Assembly (NCBI GenBank): GCA_040219135.1
Contig: JAVJTA010000017.1
Location: 496,001 to 560,000 of the forward strand
Length of the DNA stretch: 64,000 nucleotides
Reading direction: 5' to 3'
DNA from: UBA7803 sp040219135
GTDB taxonomy: Bacteria; Pseudomonadota; Gammaproteobacteria; Pseudomonadales; Azotimanducaceae
In this document: positions 23,814 to 33,396 of the stretch, piece by piece
Layout of the letters: the number at the start of each line of letters is the position of its first letter
Numbering within the stretch: position 1 is the stretch's first letter
Made by a program: the position numbers and the translations under genes
The notes under the pieces: generated by a model
Seen by the model: only the letters and a program-made list of their open reading frames with translations
Told to the model about the DNA's origin: nothing
The model's database searches: none

Positions 23814-24599
23814 ATGATGTCAGCACTCTGGGTCAGCAAGACTGGCCTCGCCGCGCAGGATACGTCGCTGCGGACCATCTCCAACAACCTGGCCAATGTG
23901 AGCACGGTGGGCTACAAACGCGAGCGCGCCGTGTTCCGGGACCTGCTCTATCAGGTCCAGGAGCAGCCGGGTGGTCTTTCCTCCCAGGACACCACGCTGC
24001 CATCGGGCCTGCAGCTGGGTACCGGCGTCGAGGTGGGCGCCACCCAGAAGATCTTCACCAAGGGTGATCTGCAGGCCACCGAGCAGCCTCTCGACCTGGC
24101 CATCGACGGCCGCGGCTTCTTCCAGGTGGCGATGCCGGACGGTTCGTTGACCTACACCCGCGACGGTCAGTTCCAGCTGAGCGAAGAGGGTGAGATCGTC
24201 ACCGCCGAAGGCTACCGGCTGGAGCCGTCCCTGAACGTGCCGTCGGATGCCCAGTCGATCACCATAGCCGCCGACGGCACGGTGTCGGCAATGCTCGCCG
24301 GCAGCACCAGCGTGACCCAGCTCGGCAACATCCAGATCGCCGATTTCGTCAATCCGGCCGGCCTTCAGGCGATCGGCGGGAACCTGTTCCGCGAGACACC
24401 GGCGAGCGGTGCGCCGCTGACCGGAAATCCGGGCAGCAACGGCCTCGGCGGGCTGCTCCAGGGCAACCTCGAGAACTCGAACGTCAACGTGGTGGAGGAG
24501 ATGGTCAACATGGTCTCCACCCAGCGTGCCTACGAGATGAACAGCCGCGTGGTCTCGACCGCGGACCAGATGCTCCAGTTCGTCACCCAGAACCTGTAA
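23814..24599 (+). CDS. flgG: flagellar distal rod protein FlgG
   Basis: A 261-residue distal rod protein, the same length as the E. coli FlgG. Seen: ALWVSKTGLAAQDTSLRTISNNLANVST, LDLAIDGRGFFQV and LENSNVNVVEEMVNMVSTQRAYEMNSRVVSTADQML. It is the most conserved rod protein in the operon. Confidence 0.97.
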   Translation: MMSALWVSKTGLAAQDTSLRTISNNLANVSTVGYKRERAVFRDLLYQVQEQPGGLSSQDTTLPSGLQLGTGVEVGATQKIFTKGDLQATEQPLDLAIDGRGFFQVAMPDGSLTYTRDGQFQLSEEGEIVTAEGYRLEPSLNVPSDAQSITIAADGTVSAMLAGSTSVTQLGNIQIADFVNPAGLQAIGGNLFRETPASGAPLTGNPGSNGLGGLLQGNLENSNVNVVEEMVNMVSTQRAYEMNSRVVSTADQMLQFVTQNL

Positions 24600-24608
24600 G
24601 GAGGCATG

Positions 24609-25289
24609 ATGCGGGCACTTTGCAGGGACGCATTCCGGGGGCTGCTGACGGCCGCGGTGGCGGCGCTTGCCGCCGGCTGCATCAGCCAGGATCCCGTGCG
24701 CCAGGAACCGGGCTACCGCCCGGCCTATCCGGAGATCGCCAGAGCCGAACGGCTGGATCAGGCGAGTCTGTTCCAGGCCGGGCAGGGGCGCTACCTGTTC
24801 GACGACAGCCGCGCCAACCGGGTGGGCGACATCGTCACGATCCGTCTCGAGGAGCAGACCACGTCGCGGAAATCGGCGGAAACCACCTACAACAAATCCA
24901 GCGACCAGAACGTCGGCGAGCCGACCCTGTTCGGTTCCATGATCGACGATCTCACCAGTCAGTTTCAGAGCGATTCAGAGTTCAACGGCGGGGCCGAGAG
25001 CGACCAGAGCAACAGCCTGCGCGGCACCATCAGCGCGGTGATCGCCGAGGTGCTGCCGAACGGACTGCTGGTGGTACAGGGCGAGAAGTGGTTGAACCTC
25101 AATCGCGGCGAAGAGTACGTGCGCGTCAGCGGTCTGGTCCGGCCGGAGGACGTGGACGGCTTCAACACGGTGTCGTCCCTGCGTCTTGCCGATGCCCGCA
25201 TCGCCTACAGCGGCACCGGCGACTTCGCCGATACCAACAAGGCCGGATGGCTGAGCCGCTTCTTCCTCAGCCCTTTGATGCCTTTCTGA
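24609..25289 (+). CDS. flgH: outer-membrane L-ring lipoprotein FlgH
   Basis: A 226-residue lipoprotein. The signal peptide ends in the lipobox LAAGC with Cys24. Conserved blocks are RVGDIVTIRLEEQTTSRKSAETT and VIAEVLPNGLLVVQGEKWLNLNRGEEYVRVSGLVRPEDV. It forms the L ring in the outer membrane. ATG 24609 is favoured over 24606 because AAGGAGG ends at 24604 and leaves better spacing. Confidence 0.95.
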   Translation: MRALCRDAFRGLLTAAVAALAAGCISQDPVRQEPGYRPAYPEIARAERLDQASLFQAGQGRYLFDDSRANRVGDIVTIRLEEQTTSRKSAETTYNKSSDQNVGEPTLFGSMIDDLTSQFQSDSEFNGGAESDQSNSLRGTISAVIAEVLPNGLLVVQGEKWLNLNRGEEYVRVSGLVRPEDVDGFNTVSSLRLADARIAYSGTGDFADTNKAGWLSRFFLSPLMPF

Positions 25290-25302
25290 GAATTCACCCA
25301 GG

Positions 25303-26409
25303 ATGAACAGCTCCATGAGATATCTGCTTGCGCTCGTGATCGCCCTGGCTGCCACCACGGCTTACGCACAGCGCCTGAAGGACCTGGCCTCGGTGGACGG
25401 CGTGCGTGCCAACCAGCTCGTCGGCTACGGTCTGGTGGTGGGCCTGGACGGCACCGGCGATCAGACCACCCAGACACCGTTCACGGTGCAGGCGTTCAAC
25501 AACATGCTGCGGCAGTTCGGCATCCAGCTGCCGCCGGGTCAGAACCTGCAGCTCAAGAACGTCGCCGCGGTCTCGGTGCACGCCGAGCTCGCCCCTTTCG
25601 CCAAACCGGGGCAGACCCTCGACGTAACGGTGTCCTCCATCGGCAACGCGAAGAGCCTGCGCGGCGGCTCGCTGCTGCTGACCCCGCTCAAGGGTCTCGA
25701 CGCGCAGATCTACGCGGTGGCCCAGGGCAATCTGGTGGTCGGTGGCTTCGGCGTCGAAGGGGCCGATGGCTCCTCGGTCACCGTCAACGTGCCGAGCGTC
25801 GGCAGGATCCCGGCCGGCGCGCTCGTGGAGCGGCCGTCGCCGAACCGCTTCGCCAGCGGCAACGAGCTGACCTTCCATCTGCATCGCAGCGACTTCACCA
25901 CGGCACGCCGGGTTACCGAGCGCATCAACGAGACATTCGGCCCGGACGTCGCCCGCGCCATCGACGGCGGTTCGATCACCGTGCGGGCGCCCGCGGAAAC
26001 GGATCAGAAGGTGAGCTTTCTGTCGGTTCTGGAGAACCTCGAGGTCGAGGCGTCTCCGGCTGCCGCCCGGGTGATCATCAACTCGCGCACCGGCACCATC
26101 GTCATCGGTGAACGTGTCGAAGTGGCGCCGGCGGCAGTAACGCACGGCAGTCTCAGCGTCACCATTTCCGAGAATCCGGCGGTCAGCCAGCCGAATCCAC
26201 TCGCCCGCGGCGATACCGTTGTGGTCCCGCAGTCGGAGATCGAGGCGGAGCAGGATGCCAACCGGATGTTCTACTTCGCGCCGGGTGTGGCGTTGCAGGA
26301 CATTGTCAATGCCGTCAACGCGGTCGGCGCGGCGCCGGGGGATCTCATGGCTATACTTGAAGCGTTGAAGCAATCCGGCGCGCTGCGCGCGGAGCTGGTG
26401 GTGATCTAG
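25303..26409 (+). CDS. flgI: periplasmic P-ring protein FlgI
   Basis: 368 residues with a clear signal peptide (MRYLLALVIALAATTAYA). The FlgI core starts RLKDLASVDGVRANQLVGYGLVVGLDGTGD. Later blocks are GNLVVGGFGVEG, ARVIINSRTGTIVIGERV and the C-terminal LMAILEALKQSGALRAELVVI. It builds the P ring with help from FlgA. The stop overlaps the GTG start of flgJ by one base. Confidence 0.97.
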   Translation: MNSSMRYLLALVIALAATTAYAQRLKDLASVDGVRANQLVGYGLVVGLDGTGDQTTQTPFTVQAFNNMLRQFGIQLPPGQNLQLKNVAAVSVHAELAPFAKPGQTLDVTVSSIGNAKSLRGGSLLLTPLKGLDAQIYAVAQGNLVVGGFGVEGADGSSVTVNVPSVGRIPAGALVERPSPNRFASGNELTFHLHRSDFTTARRVTERINETFGPDVARAIDGGSITVRAPAETDQKVSFLSVLENLEVEASPAAARVIINSRTGTIVIGERVEVAPAAVTHGSLSVTISENPAVSQPNPLARGDTVVVPQSEIEAEQDANRMFYFAPGVALQDIVNAVNAVGAAPGDLMAILEALKQSGALRAELVVI

Positions 26410-27329
26410 TGTCTCTTTCCGCAACGAGCCCTCTGGCGGTACCTGCGAGCCCGGCCGAGTCGCCGGGCTTCGCATACAGCGACATCCGTTCGCTGCAGCG
26501 GATCAAGACCGACGACGCGAGCGGAATCCGCGCGGTGGCCCAGCAGTTCGAATCGCTGTTCATCGGCATGATGCTGAAGAGCATGCGTGAGGCCAATGCG
26601 GTGCTCGCGGAAAGCAGCATGCTGTCGAGTCCGGAGCTGTCCCTGCACGAGGAGATGCTCGATCAGCAGTGGGCCATCCACATGGCGGAGAGCGGCGGCA
26701 TCGGGCTCGCGACCATCATCGAGTCGCAGCTCGGCGGCGCACGGCCGGCGGCGGAGTCCGCACAGGCCCAGGCGTTGCCGGAACGACGCGGGCGTGAGCA
26801 TCCCGGCTATACCGCGGCGACCACGGTGACCGCACGTGCGCGCGGCTTCAAGCAGCCGGGTTTCGCCAGCCGTGAGGCCTTCGTGGCCGAAGTGCTTCCG
26901 CAGCTGCAGGAGGTCCTGGCCGATGCCGGTCTGCGGCCGACGGCGGTGCTGGCGCAGAGCGCCCTGGAAACCGGCTGGGGCCAGCGGGTGATTCACGGGC
27001 CCGACGGCGCGAGCAGCCACAATCTGTTCGGCATCAAGGCCGGCCGGAGCTGGGAGGGACCGCGGGTCGAGGTCCGGACTCTGGAAGTGATCGATGGACA
27101 CCCGCGCGTCGAGAAGGCGGAGTTCCGCAGCTACCCCAGCGTGCGCGCCGCCGTCGAGGACTACGTCCGCTTCCTCGAGTCGGACAGCCGCTATCGCGAC
27201 GTGCTGGAAGCAGGCAGCGACGACGGATTTGCGGGCGCTCTGCAGCGTTCCGGCTATGCCACGGACCCGGCCTACGCGAGCAAGATCCGCGCGGTCATCG
27301 GCTCGCTGCGCGAGCTGACCGGCGCGTGA
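26409..27329 (+). CDS. flgJ: FlgJ, rod cap and peptidoglycan hydrolase
   Basis: A 306-residue, two-domain FlgJ starting at GTG 26409. The N-terminal rod-capping domain has VAQQFESLFIGMMLKSMREA. The C-terminal glucosaminidase-type domain (about 150-305) has LAQSALETGWGQ with the catalytic Glu, then NLFGIKAG and YPSVRAAVEDYVRFL. It opens the cell wall for the growing rod. This is the fused form typical of gammaproteobacteria. Confidence 0.95.
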   Translation: MSLSATSPLAVPASPAESPGFAYSDIRSLQRIKTDDASGIRAVAQQFESLFIGMMLKSMREANAVLAESSMLSSPELSLHEEMLDQQWAIHMAESGGIGLATIIESQLGGARPAAESAQAQALPERRGREHPGYTAATTVTARARGFKQPGFASREAFVAEVLPQLQEVLADAGLRPTAVLAQSALETGWGQRVIHGPDGASSHNLFGIKAGRSWEGPRVEVRTLEVIDGHPRVEKAEFRSYPSVRAAVEDYVRFLESDSRYRDVLEAGSDDGFAGALQRSGYATDPAYASKIRAVIGSLRELTGA

Positions 27330-27339
27330 CGGGGGCAGC

Positions 27340-29988
27340 ATGTCGAATTCCTCGCTGATCAACATTGGCCTGTCCGGCGTCCGCGCGCACCAGCAGGCGC
27401 TGGCGACCACCGGCCAGAACATTACCAATGCTTCGACGCCCGGCTACTCGCGTCAGCGGGTCAATCTCGAAGCCCAGGTGACCACCGGGGCGGGAACCGG
27501 CATGCAGGGGGTGCTGGTTCAGGGCGTGGAGCGCATCGTCGACGAGGCCACCCTCGGTCAGCTGCGCCTGGACACCTCCAGCAGCGCGCGCCTCGACGCT
27601 CTGTCGGAGCAGCTCGCCCAGGTCGATCTGCTGCTGGCCGATGAGGCGACCAGTCTCAACCGCGGCTTCGATGCGTTCTTCGCTGCGCTGCAGAGCGCGG
27701 CCAGCAGTCCGACCTCGCTGCCCGGACGGCAGCTCGTGCTGTCCGAGGCCGAGGGTCTGGTGATGCGTTTTCAGAGCCTGGACGGGCGGCTGCGGGAGCA
27801 GCGTGCGGCGGTCAACCGGCAGGCGCAGGGCGAGATCGACGCCGTCAACCGTCTCGCCACCAGTATCGGTGAGCTGAACGCCAGATTGACCGGGCTGGAG
27901 GCGCAGGATGGCAACACCAACGCGCTGCTCGATCAGCGTGACGAGCTGCTGCGCCAGCTTGCCGAGCGGGTGGACGTTCGCACCGTGGCCGAAGGCAAGC
28001 TCGGCATGAACGTGTTCGTCGGCAAGGGTCAGGCGCTGGTGGTTGGGGCTACGGTCAGAACCCTGGAGCTGTCCGCGTCCGGGGCGGTGACGGTCAGCGG
28101 CGAAGCCGGCGGCGCGGGGCTGGCGGTGGACGTCCGCGGCGGCTCGCTCGGCGGCCTGCTCGGTTTCCGCGAGCAGACCCTGGATCCGGTGATCAACGAT
28201 CTCGGGCGACTGGCGCTGGCATTCGCCGGAACGGTGAACGAGATGCACGGCGAGGGACTGGATCTGCGCGGCGCCTACGGCGGCAATCTGTTCGCCGATC
28301 TGAACGCGGCGAGCGCGGTGGATAACCGCGTGGTCGCCGCCAATCAGATGGCCAACGCCAGCACGGTGACCCTTGGCGTCCGCATTGAAGAGCCCACCGC
28401 GCTGATGGCCAGCGAGTACCGCGTTCGCTTTCTCGATGTCGGTGGGACGTTCGAAGTACGCCGCGAGAGCGACGGCACGGTGGTGGCCAATGGTTCGATC
28501 GGGGCGGCGCGCCCGCAGGCCGTGTCGTTCGATGGTCTCAGCCTGGAAATCGGCGAGGGCGAGATTCGCGCCGGCGCCGATTTCCGGGTGACGGCCGCGG
28601 CGCTCGGCGTGAACGATCTCGGGGTCGCGTTGCGCGATCCGCGCGACCTGGCGCTCGCGGGCCCGGTGGCGTTTCTCACCGGCGACGCCAATCAGGGCTC
28701 AGGCCAGATCGCGCTAAGCACCGTCGATGACGTCGGTACGCCGTTGTTCTCCGGCACCGGCGAGCTGCTGCCGCCGCTGCTGGTGAGATTCACGGCGGAC
28801 AACCGCTACGAGGTGCTCGACGCCACCGATCGTCTGAATCCGCGCCCGCTGAACCCGCCGATGTGGGGCCTTCCATTCGTCCCCGGCGGCGTGCAGGCGC
28901 TGCTGCCGGATGCTGATCAGCAGCTCATCGTCGCCGATGGCCAGGACGCCAACGCGCTGCCGGACGCGGTCGCGACGAGCCTGGATCTCGGTGCCGTGGC
29001 GAATGCCGTCGGCAGCGAGACGCTACGGCTGTCGCGCATCGACCCTCAGTCGGGGGCCGCGACCGCGCTCGGTTCGGTCGCCATTCAACCCGGCATGAGT
29101 GCGCGCGCCGTCGCGGCGGCACTGGAACAGCTCGATGGCGTGTCCGCGGCCGCCCGCACCGAACTCACCATCAGCAATCTGCGCGACAACGGCATCGGCG
29201 AGCCGCTCACGGTGGCTGTGAACGGCGAGCGCCTGGTGCTGGCCCCGGGATCGAGTCTCGACGATCTGGCGGACGCAATCAGCGCTTCCGCGACCCTGCG
29301 CGACGCCGGCATCCGGGCACGCAGCGACGGTACGACGCTGACGCTCACCGCCGAGCGCGGTGACGATCTGTCTCTGCACGTGGCCGGCGACGTCACCGAC
29401 GGCATTACGGTCAGCGACAGCCGCGGCGCGAGCCTCGATCTCGATGGCGCAGGGCCCGGAGACGTGTTCGCGACGGTAAGCGTTGCCGGCAGCGTGCGGC
29501 TGCTGCTCGAGTCGGGCCTGCGCCTTGAGAGCGACAGCGCGGTTCCCGGCGGCGGGCTGTTCAGCGCCGCGCCCGTGGCTCAACCCGCAGGCCTCGGCTT
29601 TCAGGCGGGCATTTCCGGTCGACCCAGAGCGGGTGACACGTTCGAGATCCGGTTCAACGATGCCGGTAACCTGGACAACTACAATGCACTTGCCCTGGCG
29701 GAGCTGCAGGTGCGGGCGATGCTCGGCGATCCGCCGATCAGTTTCTCCGAGGCCTACTCCGGCATCGTCGAGAAGGTCGGCATCCGTACCAGCCAGACGC
29801 GCACCGACGCGCAGGCGGCAGAAGCGCTGCTGCAGCAGTCGGTGGCGCGGCGCGAGTCGGTGTCCGGCGTCAATCTCGACGAGGAGGCCGCGAACCTGAT
29901 CAAGTTCGAGCAGGGCTACAACGCGTCTGCCCGGGTAGTGTCGGTGGCCAAGGAAATTTTCGACGTGCTTCTCGGAGCGGTGGCGTAA
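27340..29988 (+). CDS. flgK: enlarged hook-filament junction protein FlgK (HAP1)
   Basis: 882 residues against about 550 in E. coli. The termini are canonical: LINIGLSGVRAHQQALATTGQNITNASTPGYSRQRV and VNLDEEAANLIKFEQGYNASARVVSVAKEIFDVLL. The extra length is in the middle. It includes a hook-IN-like module (about 608-695: ISNLRDNGIGEPLTVAVNGERL, then a segment ending LTLTAERGDDLSLHV) related to segments of FlgE, FliC and FliD. GGGGGCAGC precedes the ATG. It should be a FlgN client. Confidence 0.95.
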   Translation: MSNSSLINIGLSGVRAHQQALATTGQNITNASTPGYSRQRVNLEAQVTTGAGTGMQGVLVQGVERIVDEATLGQLRLDTSSSARLDALSEQLAQVDLLLADEATSLNRGFDAFFAALQSAASSPTSLPGRQLVLSEAEGLVMRFQSLDGRLREQRAAVNRQAQGEIDAVNRLATSIGELNARLTGLEAQDGNTNALLDQRDELLRQLAERVDVRTVAEGKLGMNVFVGKGQALVVGATVRTLELSASGAVTVSGEAGGAGLAVDVRGGSLGGLLGFREQTLDPVINDLGRLALAFAGTVNEMHGEGLDLRGAYGGNLFADLNAASAVDNRVVAANQMANASTVTLGVRIEEPTALMASEYRVRFLDVGGTFEVRRESDGTVVANGSIGAARPQAVSFDGLSLEIGEGEIRAGADFRVTAAALGVNDLGVALRDPRDLALAGPVAFLTGDANQGSGQIALSTVDDVGTPLFSGTGELLPPLLVRFTADNRYEVLDATDRLNPRPLNPPMWGLPFVPGGVQALLPDADQQLIVADGQDANALPDAVATSLDLGAVANAVGSETLRLSRIDPQSGAATALGSVAIQPGMSARAVAAALEQLDGVSAAARTELTISNLRDNGIGEPLTVAVNGERLVLAPGSSLDDLADAISASATLRDAGIRARSDGTTLTLTAERGDDLSLHVAGDVTDGITVSDSRGASLDLDGAGPGDVFATVSVAGSVRLLLESGLRLESDSAVPGGGLFSAAPVAQPAGLGFQAGISGRPRAGDTFEIRFNDAGNLDNYNALALAELQVRAMLGDPPISFSEAYSGIVEKVGIRTSQTRTDAQAAEALLQQSVARRESVSGVNLDEEAANLIKFEQGYNASARVVSVAKEIFDVLLGAVA

Positions 29989-29991
29989 GCG

Positions 29992-31233
29992 ATGCGGATT
30001 TCGACCAGTCAGATGCACAGTCAGTCGGTCAACCAGATGCTCGACCTGCAGCGTCAGGCTGCCGACACGCAGAATCAGATCGCTTCGGGACGCAAGTACC
30101 GGACCGCGGCCGATGACCCCCTCGGCGCGCTGCGGGTGGAGCGCCTCAACCGGGAGCTGGCCGTCCGCGAACAGTACCAGCGCAACATGGATCTCGCAGA
30201 GAGCGAACTGCGCCTCGAGGAGGCCTCGCTCGATCAGGCCGGCAATCTGCTGCAGCGGGTGCGCGAGCTGACCGTGCAGGCGGGCAATCCGGTCAATTCC
30301 GTGCAGGACCGCGCCTTCATTGCTGCGGAGATCGAAACGCGCATGAACGAACTCATGGCGCTCATGAACACGCGACTTGCCTCCGGCGACTACCTGTTCG
30401 GTGGCAACGTCGGCGGTCAGCCGCCGTTCGTGCGCGATGCCGCGGGCGCCATCCTCTACCAGGGTGACGAGGGCCAGCGGGCGGTGCAGATCGATGGCGC
30501 CATCCGCCTGCCGGTGAACGACTCCGGCAGGCGCCTGTTCGTCGACATACCCGCGAGCCGAACCACGGCGGTCGGCTACGCGGCCGACAATCCGCCCGGA
30601 GGCAGCGGCGCGCTGACGCCGCCGCAGGTGGTGGATCGGGCGGCATTCGAGGCGTTTCCTGACGGTGGGGTGGTGATCGAGTTCCAACCGCTCGGCGACG
30701 ATCCGGATGGTCTGCCGAACTTCACCGTGCGGCGCATCGGCGACAACCGCGTCGTGGGCGGTCTCGAGAACGTGCGTTTCGAGGCTGGCGCCGCCGTCAC
30801 GGTGGCCGGCGTCGAGTTTGCCATTGAAGGCAGCCCGCGGGCCGGTGACCGCTTCGTCGTGGAGGCCACCGACAAGCAGGGCGTTCTCAGCACCCTCGAT
30901 GTGCTGATCGGCGGTCTGCGGAGCCTGCCTGCGGGGGGCGTCGGCGACGACGCCTACCAGGAGCTGATCGCCGATTCGCTGAACAACATCGACAACGCCA
31001 TGGGCTCGATCCTCGAGGTGCGCTCGGAAATCGGTGCACGCATGGGGGTGATGGACTCGGTTCGCGGTCTGCACGAGCAGGTGAGCGAACTGTCGAGGAG
31101 CGTGAAGTCGGGCATCGAGGACGTCGACTTCGCCAAGGCGATCAGCGATCTGAACCAGCAGACTCTGGTGCTGCAGGCCGCTCAGCAGAGCTACGTCCGC
31201 GTCTCCAGGCTGTCGCTGTTCGACGCCATCTGA
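29992..31233 (+). CDS. flgL: hook-filament junction protein FlgL (HAP3)
   Basis: A 413-residue, flagellin-like protein (E. coli 317). Seen: the N-terminal ISTSQMHSQSVNQMLDLQRQAADTQNQIASGRKYRTAADDP and the C-terminal VDFAKAISDLNQQTLVLQAAQQSYVRVSRLSLFDAI. A moderate insertion lies in the surface domain. It is the last gene of the flg operon and is followed by a GC hairpin. Confidence 0.95.
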   Translation: MRISTSQMHSQSVNQMLDLQRQAADTQNQIASGRKYRTAADDPLGALRVERLNRELAVREQYQRNMDLAESELRLEEASLDQAGNLLQRVRELTVQAGNPVNSVQDRAFIAAEIETRMNELMALMNTRLASGDYLFGGNVGGQPPFVRDAAGAILYQGDEGQRAVQIDGAIRLPVNDSGRRLFVDIPASRTTAVGYAADNPPGGSGALTPPQVVDRAAFEAFPDGGVVIEFQPLGDDPDGLPNFTVRRIGDNRVVGGLENVRFEAGAAVTVAGVEFAIEGSPRAGDRFVVEATDKQGVLSTLDVLIGGLRSLPAGGVGDDAYQELIADSLNNIDNAMGSILEVRSEIGARMGVMDSVRGLHEQVSELSRSVKSGIEDVDFAKAISDLNQQTLVLQAAQQSYVRVSRLSLFDAI

Positions 31234-31235
31234 CC

Positions 31236-31254
31236 GGCGGGCGGGGCTCCCGCC
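31236..31254 (+). terminator. GC hairpin after flgL
   Basis: GGCGGG-cggggct-CCCGCC starts 3 bases after the flgL stop. No T run follows, so the terminator call is moderate. It separates the flg operon from the fliC promoter. Confidence 0.45.
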
Positions 31255-31303
31255 GATTGTGACCGGGCTCTCACTTCTGCCGAATATTCCTCTCGCATCT
31301 CCC

Positions 31304-31330
31304 TAAAGAGTTTCCGAACGCTGCCGTTAT
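31304..31330 (+). promoter_or_regulatory. sigma28 (FliA) promoter of fliC
   Basis: TAAAG, 14 bases, GCCGTTAT, one base away from GCCGATAT. It sits 75 bases before the fliC ATG, leaving a leader of roughly 70 nucleotides. Flagellin genes are the classical sigma28 targets. Confidence 0.88.
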
Positions 31331-31405
31331 CCCTCCTCGAAGGGCAACGAATGCCCGGTTAAGCCCGGCCTGGCCGGACCAACGACAGCAACTAGGAACG
31401 ACATC

Positions 31406-32878
31406 ATGGCCCAGGTAATCAATACCAACATTGCTTCGCTGAACGCACAGCGAAACCTGAATGCATCCCAGGGGGCGCTGCAAACTTCCCTGGAGCGGCT
31501 CTCGTCTGGTCTGCGCATCAACAGCGCCAAGGACGACGCGGCCGGTCTTGCCATCTCCGAGCGCTTCACGGCGCAGATCCGCGGCCTTAACCAGGCGGTT
31601 CGGAATGCCAACGACGGCATCTCGCTTGCTCAGACCGGTGAAGGTGCTCTGGCCGAGACCGTGAACAGCCTGCAGCGGATCCGCGAGCTGGCCATCCAGT
31701 CTGCCAACGACACGAATTCCGCCTCCGACCGTGCCTCGCTTCAGGGTGAGGTGAACCAGCTGGTGGCCGAGATTCAGCGAATCGCCACGACCACGCAGTT
31801 CAACGGTCAGAACATCCTCGATGGCTCGTTCACGTCGGCCAAGTTCCAGGTCGGCGCCAACGCCAATCAGACGATCAACGTCTCCATCGGCAGCGCCGAG
31901 GCGACCAACATCGGTTCCAATACCGGCACTTCCATAGCCAACGTGGGCACGGCGCTTGCCGCTGCCACGGATGGCACCGGCGGCAACGGGGTCGCCGGTC
32001 AGGACCTGACCGTTTCGGGCAGCCTCGGTACCTCCGTGGTCACGCTTGCAGCCGATGCGTCTGCCGCCGAGATCGCCGCACTGGTGAACGAAGCTCAGGC
32101 ATCGACGAACGTCTCCGCGACCGCCCGGTCCACGGCGACCATCGCCGGCTTCGCCGCAGGTGCGGTCGGCCAGGTCGACTTCAACCTGACGGGCGCGGAC
32201 GGTACTGCGGTTGCCATATCCGCGAACGTTGCCTCGGCAACCGACCTGACAAACGTCGCCGAAGCGATCAACAACAACGCTGCAACCACGGGCATCACGG
32301 CCGAGCTCTCCAGCGATCGGGCCTCGATCGTGCTGACCAGTGAAGCCGGCGACGACATCGTGATCGAAGACGTCGACGGCGCGGCCGCTACCGGAACCGT
32401 ATTCACGGTCGACGCCGTCGCCCTGGCAGACACGGAAGCCGGCGGCAACGACAGCATCGTGGTTGGCGGCCAGGTGAGCTTCGCCTCCTCGCGCAGCTTC
32501 ACGGTCGGCAGTGACGACGGCACCAACACGGTGGTTGCCGGTGGCAATCTCTCCAGCGCCCTGAGCGCGGTGGCGAGCGCTTCCGTGGCAACTCAGAGCG
32601 CGGCCGCCGACACGATCGCCGTGATCGACGGCGCCCTGGAGTTCATCAACGGTCTGCGTGCCGACCTCGGTGCGGTGCAGAGCCGCTTCGAGGGCACCAT
32701 CTCCAACCTGAGCACCACGGCGGAGAACCTGTCCGCTGCCCGGTCGCGGATTCAGGATGCGGATTTTGCCGCGGAGACGGCAGCCCTGACCCGGGCCCAG
32801 ATCCTCCAGCAGGCCGGTACTTCGGTACTGGCTCAGGCGAACCAGACGCCGCAGAACGTGCTGGCCCTGCTGCAGTAA
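31406..32878 (+). CDS. fliC: flagellin FliC with an internal flagellin-IN domain
   Basis: A 490-residue flagellin. The D0/D1 ends are canonical: AQVINTNIASLNAQRNLNAS... and ...AETAALTRAQILQQAGTSVLAQANQTPQNVLALLQ. The middle is Ala/Thr-rich, with flagellin-IN-like segments, the clearest at about 253-330 (VDFNLTGADGTAVAISANVAS, LSSDRASIVLTSEAGDDIVIED). It is the only flagellin gene in the window. It is flanked by a sigma28 promoter and a strong hairpin, so it is monocistronic and late. Confidence 0.97.
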   Translation: MAQVINTNIASLNAQRNLNASQGALQTSLERLSSGLRINSAKDDAAGLAISERFTAQIRGLNQAVRNANDGISLAQTGEGALAETVNSLQRIRELAIQSANDTNSASDRASLQGEVNQLVAEIQRIATTTQFNGQNILDGSFTSAKFQVGANANQTINVSIGSAEATNIGSNTGTSIANVGTALAAATDGTGGNGVAGQDLTVSGSLGTSVVTLAADASAAEIAALVNEAQASTNVSATARSTATIAGFAAGAVGQVDFNLTGADGTAVAISANVASATDLTNVAEAINNNAATTGITAELSSDRASIVLTSEAGDDIVIEDVDGAAATGTVFTVDAVALADTEAGGNDSIVVGGQVSFASSRSFTVGSDDGTNTVVAGGNLSSALSAVASASVATQSAAADTIAVIDGALEFINGLRADLGAVQSRFEGTISNLSTTAENLSAARSRIQDADFAAETAALTRAQILQQAGTSVLAQANQTPQNVLALLQ

Positions 32879-32907
32879 TCGTGCTGTAGACGGTTCGTAC
32901 GATGGAT

Positions 32908-32927
32908 GGGCGCCCGCAGGGGCGCCC
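32908..32927 (+). terminator. fliC terminator hairpin
   Basis: GGGCGCCC-gcag-GGGCGCCC is a very stable 8-bp stem 29 bases after the fliC stop, followed by the weakly pyrimidine-rich cgcttcct. It fits a terminator or 3' stabiliser for an abundant mRNA. Confidence 0.6.
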
Positions 32928-32957
32928 GCTTCCTGAATCTGAGTTGGACGATCTAGG

Positions 32958-33314
32958 ATGACCACTCCCATAGACGGCATGAGCGGAATGCAGAGCATCC
33001 GGCCGGTGGTTGTCGAGGCGCAGCTGCCGGGCGACAGCGCCCGCACCGTGAGTGCGGCCGAACCAGAGGCACGGCCGGAACCTGCGATGGATGCCGGCAA
33101 GGTGGCAGAGGCCACCCGCCAGGTGGAGCAGCTGTTCCAGAGCGTTCGTCGCAACCTGCAGTTCAAGGACGATCCCACCTCCGGTCGGATGGTGGTTTCC
33201 GTGATCGATGCGGACAGCGGCGAAATCATTCGCCAGATCCCGCCGGAACGGATGCTGCGGATGGCGGCTAACCTGGAGCAGATCACCGGTCTGCTGCTCG
33301 GCGAGCGAGCTTGA
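32958..33314 (+). CDS. flaG: FlaG family protein
   Basis: A 118-residue FlaG-type protein. After a variable N-terminal half comes the conserved VRRNLQFKDDPTSGRMVVSVIDADSGEIIRQIPPERMLRMA. In Vibrio and Pseudomonas FlaG lies between flagellin and fliD and influences filament length or swarming. The order fliC-flaG-fliD-fliS-fliT is reproduced here. Confidence 0.9.
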   Translation: MTTPIDGMSGMQSIRPVVVEAQLPGDSARTVSAAEPEARPEPAMDAGKVAEATRQVEQLFQSVRRNLQFKDDPTSGRMVVSVIDADSGEIIRQIPPERMLRMAANLEQITGLLLGERA

Positions 33315-33326
33315 AACCGGCGCACG

Positions 33327-33347
33327 GGGCCGGGATTTTCCCGGTCC
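33327..33347 (+). terminator. hairpin between flaG and fliD
   Basis: GGGCCGGGA-ttt-TCCCGGTCC forms a 9-bp stem with one G-T pair, 12 bases after the flaG stop. No T run follows. It may end or attenuate the flaG transcript before fliD. Confidence 0.45.
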
Positions 33348-33396
33348 TGTGCTTTACTCATCGGTAGACCTTCCGTATTTCAAGGACTCTCAGGCT

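Noticed and set aside
29023..33361. Minus-strand open frames of 683 and 696 codons opposite flgK, flgL, fliC and flaG.
   Set aside because: The plus-strand products are fully recognisable; the antisense frames have no family features.
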